The notes under the pieces: generated by a model
Databases searched by the model: none
What the model saw: the letters and a program-made list of their open reading frames with translations, nothing else
What the model was told of the DNA's origin: nothing
Made by a program: the position numbers and the translations under genes
Source of the DNA: Pseudomonadota bacterium
Lineage (GTDB): Bacteria; Pseudomonadota; Alphaproteobacteria; Caulobacterales; Caulobacteraceae
Direction: 5' to 3'
Assembly (NCBI GenBank): GCA_023390245.1
Contig: JAEWDF010000028.1
Coordinates: 1 to 18,670 of the forward strand
Length of the DNA stretch: 18,670 bases
Shown: positions 14,629 through 18,670 of the stretch, piece after piece
How the letters are laid out: each line of letters begins with the position of its first letter
Position numbering within the stretch: position 1 is the first letter of the stretch

Positions 14629-16174
14629 TCGCCTCTCGGTTCAGGGTCAGGAAAACCAGAGACTTCTCAGGCAGAACAAGGTCCAGGCGGCCCTCGTTGA
14701 GACGGACGCCCGCAAATGGGCGTGGGGTGACGGCCGCCGGATCGGCGAAGGTGTTGTGCGCGTCCATCGTTTCGGCGGTCAGCATCTGCGCCTCTCCGAC
14801 CCCCGACACCCGCCCGTTTAACGTCAAGTCCACCGGGACCGAATGGGCGGGATCGAGATTGATCAGGGCGATGTGAACCCTGCCCTCCGCGTCAACACCG
14901 GCCGTGCCGTCCACGGCCTTCACCGCACCGTAGTCCGGCCCGTCAAGCGTCAGGGGCAACACCCTCGCGCCCTGAAACGGCCTGTACAGGGCGAAGGCGT
15001 GATAGGTCGGCGTCAGGACCATTCGGTCCTCATCCGTCAGGATCATCGCCTGCAGCACATTGACCATCTGGGCGATGTTGGCCAATCGCACACGATCGGC
15101 GTGACGATGGAAGATGTTGAAGTTCGCCGCCGCCAGCAGGGCGTCGCGCAGGCTGTTCTGCTGTTGCAGCCACCCGCCCGGCGAGCCGGGGGTGGGATCG
15201 TACCAGGCGCCCCATTCGTCGACGGCCAGCATCGTGTCCCCGTTCGGGTCGGTCTCGTCCATGACGGCGTCATGGGCGTCCAGCATGGCCTCCATCCGAT
15301 AGGTCTGGACGAAGGCGGAGCGCCACTGGTCCTCGCCGAAGCCAATCGCCGCGCCCTTGGCCGCCCAGTCCCCGGTCGGAAGCGTGTAATAATGCAGCGA
15401 CAGGGCGTCCAAATCCTTTCCCGCCACGGACATCAGGGTGCGGGTCCAGTCGTAATTGTCGGCGTCGGGTCCGCCCGCGACGACGACCGCACCGCCGCCG
15501 TTCGGCGCGACAAAGCCGACGTACTGACGAAACAGGTCCGCGTACCAGGACGCGCGCATCCGCCCGCCGCAGCCCCATGGCTCGTTGCCTATCCCCAGAT
15601 AGTCGATGCGCCAAGGCCGCTCTCGTCCATTGGCGCGGCGTTCATCGGCCAGGCGCGATCCAGCGTCGGAGGTGGCATACTCGACCCAGTCGGCCGCCTC
15701 TCGCGGCGTGCCCGTGCCGACGTTGACGCTGAGATAGCTCTTGGCCCCGATCAGTTCGGCGAAGTCGAAGAATTCGTGCGTGCCAAAGGCGTTGTCCTCC
15801 TCCTTGTTGCCCCACCAGCGGTTCAGTGTGATCGGTCTCCGATCGCGCGGCCCGATCCCGTCGCGCCAGTGATAGATGTCGGCGTAGCAGCCGCCCGGCC
15901 AGCGCACGACGGGGACCTGCAAGGCCTTCAGGGCCGCGACGACGTCGTTGCGAAAACCGCGCGTGTTGGGGATGTCGGACTGGGGTCCGACCCAGACGCC
16001 GCCGTCGATCCCGGTTCCTAGCTGCTCCATGAACTGGCCATAGACCTCGGGCGCGATGACGGCGCCCGGGGCGTTCAGGTCCAGCGTCCCGGTGACGCTC
16101 TGCCCCCAGGTCGTGGTCGGCAGCCCGCAGGCCGCAGCCAACGCCACAGCGGACAGGATCAACCGCGCTAACAT
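14615..16174 (-). CDS. GH51 alpha-L-arabinofuranosidase, secreted
   Basis: A 519-residue GH51 enzyme that removes alpha-L-arabinofuranosyl side groups. It opens with a signal peptide (MLARLILSAVALAAACGLPT). The TIM barrel follows, with VYGQFMEQLG, VRWPGGCYADIYHWRDGIGPRD, the acid/base E198 in LGIGNEPWGCGG, and the nucleophile E320 in LAVDEWGAWYDP. The C-terminal beta-sandwich includes TPTYHAFALYRPFQGA. I chose ATG at 16172-16174 because GGAG lies five bases upstream and it begins the signal peptide; an in-frame start at 16213 adds 13 residues of no evident use and overlaps the GH39 stop. C16 follows LAAA, but the lipobox is not convincing. It starts 35 bases after GH39, so the minus-strand glycosidases probably form one operon. 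It supports arabinogalactan or arabinan as substrate. Confidence 0.92.
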   Translation of the reverse strand: MLARLILSAVALAAACGLPTTTWGQSVTGTLDLNAPGAVIAPEVYGQFMEQLGTGIDGGVWVGPQSDIPNTRGFRNDVVAALKALQVPVVRWPGGCYADIYHWRDGIGPRDRRPITLNRWWGNKEEDNAFGTHEFFDFAELIGAKSYLSVNVGTGTPREAADWVEYATSDAGSRLADERRANGRERPWRIDYLGIGNEPWGCGGRMRASWYADLFRQYVGFVAPNGGGAVVVAGGPDADNYDWTRTLMSVAGKDLDALSLHYYTLPTGDWAAKGAAIGFGEDQWRSAFVQTYRMEAMLDAHDAVMDETDPNGDTMLAVDEWGAWYDPTPGSPGGWLQQQNSLRDALLAAANFNIFHRHADRVRLANIAQMVNVLQAMILTDEDRMVLTPTYHAFALYRPFQGARVLPLTLDGPDYGAVKAVDGTAGVDAEGRVHIALINLDPAHSVPVDLTLNGRVSGVGEAQMLTAETMDAHNTFADPAAVTPRPFAGVRLNEGRLDLVLPEKSLVFLTLNREATNGR

Positions 16175-16209
16175 GGTGTCTCCGTTCGTTGAGCGGCCGC
16201 GCAAGAGGC

Positions 16210-17760
16210 TCATTCGATATCCACCAGCACCACGTCGTATGGCCGCATCGGCAAGGTCAAGCGCCCGGTCCCGTCCGCACCGACGGACACGGCGTGCGTC
16301 TCGGCTTCATCCTGAGTCAGGACTTGCAGACGGCTCAGCTGGGCCGCGTCGAGCGAGATGGGCGAGCCCATTTCCAGCCAGGCGGTATGGGCGTCGTTGG
16401 CGCGGAAACCGACGCGGCGGACCAACGCCCTGTGCGACCCCGGCTGCAGGTTTTCGACCACGATATCCAGCGGGACCGCCGTCCCTGGCTCTCGTATCTG
16501 GCGGAAGAAGGGCCGGTTGCTGACGGGCTGATCCGGCAGTTCGTAGCGCCACGCCAAGATCTGCACCCGACCGTCCTTCAACGCCACGATGCTCTGGTTG
16601 TCGCCGGTCGGCAGTTCACGGTCGCCCAGGGCGTTCAGATATTTGTAGGCGAAGAAGGCCGGCTTTCGAATCCCTTGCGGGTTCATCAGGCCAAAGCCGC
16701 CGTCGAACGGCCGGGCCTGAGGTCCCGGCTCCTCGAACAGATCGCTGAAGGCCCAATAGCTCATGCCCTGCGCCAGCCCTTCGCTCTCGCGCAGCTTGGT
16801 CAGGATGTAGGAGGCGCTCAGATAGTCGTCGTGGATCGGATCGCGCGGATTGTAGCTGGTGCTCCATTCCGTGAAGTAGAGCGGCAGGCCGGGACGCGAC
16901 GAGGCCTCGATCTCGGCCCGGACCTTGCGCACGTCCGAGACCACGGCGTCAGGCGCGCGCGACAGCTTGTTGTCGCCCTCGCCCTTCTCGTCCAGGAAGC
17001 CGCCTTCGACGCCATAAGTATGGGTGGTGACGAAATCGACCGGCAGGTCATGCCGGTCGGCATAGGCTAGGAATTCGGGAACCCAGGCCGCGCCCGCCGT
17101 GGCCGGCCCGCCCACGCGCAACTGCGGATCGACCGCCTTGATCGCCCGAACCGTGCGGCCATAGTGGTCGAAATAGGCGGCCTGGTCCGCCCCCTCCCAG
17201 AAGCCGTCCAGATTCGGCTCGTTCCAAAACTCGAAATACCAGCTTCGCACCTCTACGGCGCCGTAGCGGTCGATCAGGTGACGCACGAAGGCGTCGATCA
17301 GGCCCGACCACTTCTCCGGCTGCGGGTGGGAGGTGTTGCCCCGCCAGTAGAAGATCGTCTGGTCCGAGGTCTTCATCGCGTCGGGCGTGAAGCCCAGTTC
17401 GATGAACGGCTTGATCCCCATCTCCAGGAAGCGGTCATACAACCGATCCACCCGCGTCCAGTCATAGACCGCTTGCCCGTCCACCTCGCGATAGACGCCC
17501 ATGTCGTCGTGGAAGATGTCGTGGAAGCGGATGTAGCGAAAGCCCAGCTCGTCGACCACGACCTGCAACTGGTCCAGGGCGTCCGCCCTCCCCGTCACCG
17601 CCGGATAGTCGGCGCCGACCGAGAATTGGGCCATGCGGTCGCGCGGCCGGGTCGGGCCGGTCGCATTCACCGAGATCAGCCGCGCCTGGGCTTCGACGGC
17701 CGCGGGCCAGACGCCGAGCGCCAGGGAAAGGACGCCGCCCATCATCAGGCGACGCGCCAT
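16210..17760 (-). CDS. GH39 family glycoside hydrolase (beta-xylosidase-like), secreted
   Basis: A 516-residue protein. The signal peptide (MARRLMMGGVLSLALGVWP..VEAQA) ends near residue 25. The GH39 barrel shows RYIRFHDIFHDDMGVY (75-90), the acid/base E181 in YFEFWNEPNLDGFW, THTYG, and the nucleophile E298 in LYFTEWSTSYNPRD. A C-terminal beta-domain begins near 390. Length and motifs fit bacterial GH39 beta-xylosidases, some of which also act on arabinosides. Beside GH51 and GH53 the real target may be an arabinosyl or galactosyl linkage; this is inference. ATG at 17760 begins the signal peptide but lacks a good ribosome site. In-frame GTG (17811) and TTG (17799) upstream overlap the GH3 end and would lengthen the N-terminal region, so they are less likely. 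GH3 ends 35 bases upstream. Confidence 0.87.
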   Translation of the reverse strand: MARRLMMGGVLSLALGVWPAAVEAQARLISVNATGPTRPRDRMAQFSVGADYPAVTGRADALDQLQVVVDELGFRYIRFHDIFHDDMGVYREVDGQAVYDWTRVDRLYDRFLEMGIKPFIELGFTPDAMKTSDQTIFYWRGNTSHPQPEKWSGLIDAFVRHLIDRYGAVEVRSWYFEFWNEPNLDGFWEGADQAAYFDHYGRTVRAIKAVDPQLRVGGPATAGAAWVPEFLAYADRHDLPVDFVTTHTYGVEGGFLDEKGEGDNKLSRAPDAVVSDVRKVRAEIEASSRPGLPLYFTEWSTSYNPRDPIHDDYLSASYILTKLRESEGLAQGMSYWAFSDLFEEPGPQARPFDGGFGLMNPQGIRKPAFFAYKYLNALGDRELPTGDNQSIVALKDGRVQILAWRYELPDQPVSNRPFFRQIREPGTAVPLDIVVENLQPGSHRALVRRVGFRANDAHTAWLEMGSPISLDAAQLSRLQVLTQDEAETHAVSVGADGTGRLTLPMRPYDVVLVDIE

Positions 17761-17795
17761 CGAAATCGGCTTCGGCGCCTTTCCGGCCCGCCCCG

Positions 17796-18670
17796 TCAAG
17801 AAGTGGGACACAGGGCGTCGCCCTGGTTCGGGTCGAGTCTGATGTTTTCGACAGTGATGGCGAAGGGGGCGTTGGTCGTGAGGCCCCAGGGCTGGTCGAC
17901 GGCGGCGATGTCGGCGCCGTGGTCGGCTAGGCACGACAACCTCACCTTCAGCGTTCCCCATTCGCCCATGGGCCGCGCGGCCAGCAGGCGGGTGACGTCC
18001 AGCGATCCCGCCCCCAGCGTCAACCGCACCGCCCCCTGCGGCGCGGCGTCCACCCGGTAGCGGAAGCCGATCGCCATCTCGCCGTTCGACTGGCGCGTCA
18101 GGTCCACCGCCCCGCCGCTGACCAAGGCGTCGCCCCCGCCCGCCGCGAAGGTCAGCGACCGCGCCGATTCCTGGGCCGACCCGTCCGCCGGACGCGCCGC
18201 GACCCCGCCGCGCGGGCTGGCCCCGGACGTCTCCGTCCCCAGCCGCCGCTCGCCGCCCGCGTCGCGCAGCGCCAGGCCCCACGGCGAGACGAACCGGCCG
18301 CCGACGAAGTAGCGGTCGATGCTGCCCGTCGGCCCCTGGACCCCGCTCACTTCCGACAGCGTCCCGACGCGACCCGGTCGGGCGTAGGTCAGACCATAGC
18401 CGTAGGCGAACTGCGGGTCGTAACCCGGCTGGCCCACGTTCAGCGGCTCGCCCGTAGCGTCCTTGGGCCAGCTGAACGACAGCGTGCCGGTGAAGTCCTG
18501 ACGCGGCGCGCCGGCGGCGTCCCCGACCAGCACGTCGGCGATCCCGCCGCCTTCCGTGCCCGGCAGCCAGGCCGCCACGAAGGCGTCTGAGGCGTTGATT
18601 TCGGGATTGGTCCACAGCGGTCGGCCCGACAGGAACACCGACACCGTCGGCACCCCCGCCGCCTTCAACC
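17796..18670 (-). CDS. GH3 family glycoside hydrolase (ExoP-like), C-terminal part, runs off the right edge
   Basis: About 291 codons are visible; the 5' part with the GH3 catalytic barrel lies outside the window. The visible part opens inside the GH3 alpha/beta sandwich domain with KAAGVPTVSVFLSGRPL. It continues AAWLPGTEGGGIADVLVGD, DFTGTLSFSWP and FAYGYGLTY, all usual near the end of GH3 beta-glucosidases. About 190 further residues form a C-terminal beta-sandwich like that of ExoP-type GH3 enzymes. The TTG at the right edge is an internal leucine, not a start. GH3 enzymes of this kind release glucose, xylose or other terminal beta-sugars; the substrate cannot be set from this fragment. 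It is upstream of GH39 by 35 bases, so it probably leads or precedes the same minus-strand operon. Confidence 0.87.
   Translation of the reverse strand, partial: LKAAGVPTVSVFLSGRPLWTNPEINASDAFVAAWLPGTEGGGIADVLVGDAAGAPRQDFTGTLSFSWPKDATGEPLNVGQPGYDPQFAYGYGLTYARPGRVGTLSEVSGVQGPTGSIDRYFVGGRFVSPWGLALRDAGGERRLGTETSGASPRGGVAARPADGSAQESARSLTFAAGGGDALVSGGAVDLTRQSNGEMAIGFRYRVDAAPQGAVRLTLGAGSLDVTRLLAARPMGEWGTLKVRLSCLADHGADIAAVDQPWGLTTNAPFAITVENIRLDPNQGDALCPTS

Noticed and set aside
14615..16174. Lipoprotein signal on GH51 (cysteine 16 after LAAA)
   Set aside because: The -3 position is alanine instead of leucine, valine or isoleucine, and a normal signal peptide reading through to TWGQS is equally plausible.
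17761..18615. Open frame continuous with GH39 giving an 801-residue protein
   Set aside because: The upstream part overlaps the GH3 coding region in another frame and reads as low-complexity arginine/glycine sequence. The GH39 signal peptide starts at 17760.
1..18670. CRISPR array, tRNA or rRNA genes, riboswitch
   Set aside because: I saw no regularly spaced repeats, no cloverleaf or CCA-type ends, no rRNA sequence and no recognisable riboswitch core in the gaps.

Overview
The window reads as high-GC alphaproteobacterial chromosome, most likely Caulobacterales (Caulobacter, Brevundimonas or a relative). That placement is inference. It rests on GC-rich codon use, a Xanthomonas/Caulobacter-type TonB-dependent receptor with no SusD partner, and a galactose oxidation gene set in place of the Leloir genes. 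No rRNA, tRNA or CRISPR is visible, and no gap between genes exceeds 300 bases.

Layout. (1) 1-155: the C-terminus of an IS6-family transposase running in from the left edge. (2) 251-4209, minus strand: a tightly packed operon of a sodium/galactose-type symporter, 2-oxo-3-deoxygalactonate kinase (dgoK), 2-oxo-3-deoxy-6-phosphogalactonate aldolase (dgoA) and an SMP-30-type sugar lactonase. The last three are joined by 4-base ATGA and GTGA overlaps. (3) 4210-5289: a divergent control region, an IclR-type regulator, and a second control region with a perfect 20-bp palindrome. (4) 5290-7835, plus strand: an SDR sugar dehydrogenase and an IlvD/Edd-type sugar acid dehydratase sharing one base. (5) 8005-14628, plus strand: Tat-exported GH2 beta-galactosidase, TonB-dependent receptor, and secreted GH53 endo-beta-1,4-galactanase. 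(6) 14615-18670, minus strand, converging on GH53 with a 14-base tail overlap: GH51 alpha-L-arabinofuranosidase, GH39 glycosidase, and the C-terminal part of a GH3 enzyme that runs off the right edge.

How it works together (inference from families and context): the locus looks like a near-complete system for type I arabinogalactan or pectic galactan. GH53 cuts the beta-1,4-galactan backbone, the TonB receptor takes fragments across the outer membrane, and GH2, GH51, GH39 and GH3 finish depolymerisation, probably in the periplasm. The symporter imports galactose. A De Ley-Doudoroff route then follows: SDR dehydrogenase, lactonase, IlvD-type dehydratase, DgoK and DgoA, ending in pyruvate and glyceraldehyde 3-phosphate. 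The IclR protein sits between the two halves of the catabolic genes. Candidate operators sharing an ATGAAA half-site lie before the regulator/symporter pair, the dehydrogenase and the GH2 gene.

Most noteworthy: the shared operator pattern, the IlvD-type enzyme standing in for the usual galactonate dehydratase DgoD, an unassigned extra domain on GH53, and the unexplained fate of the arabinose that GH51 should release.
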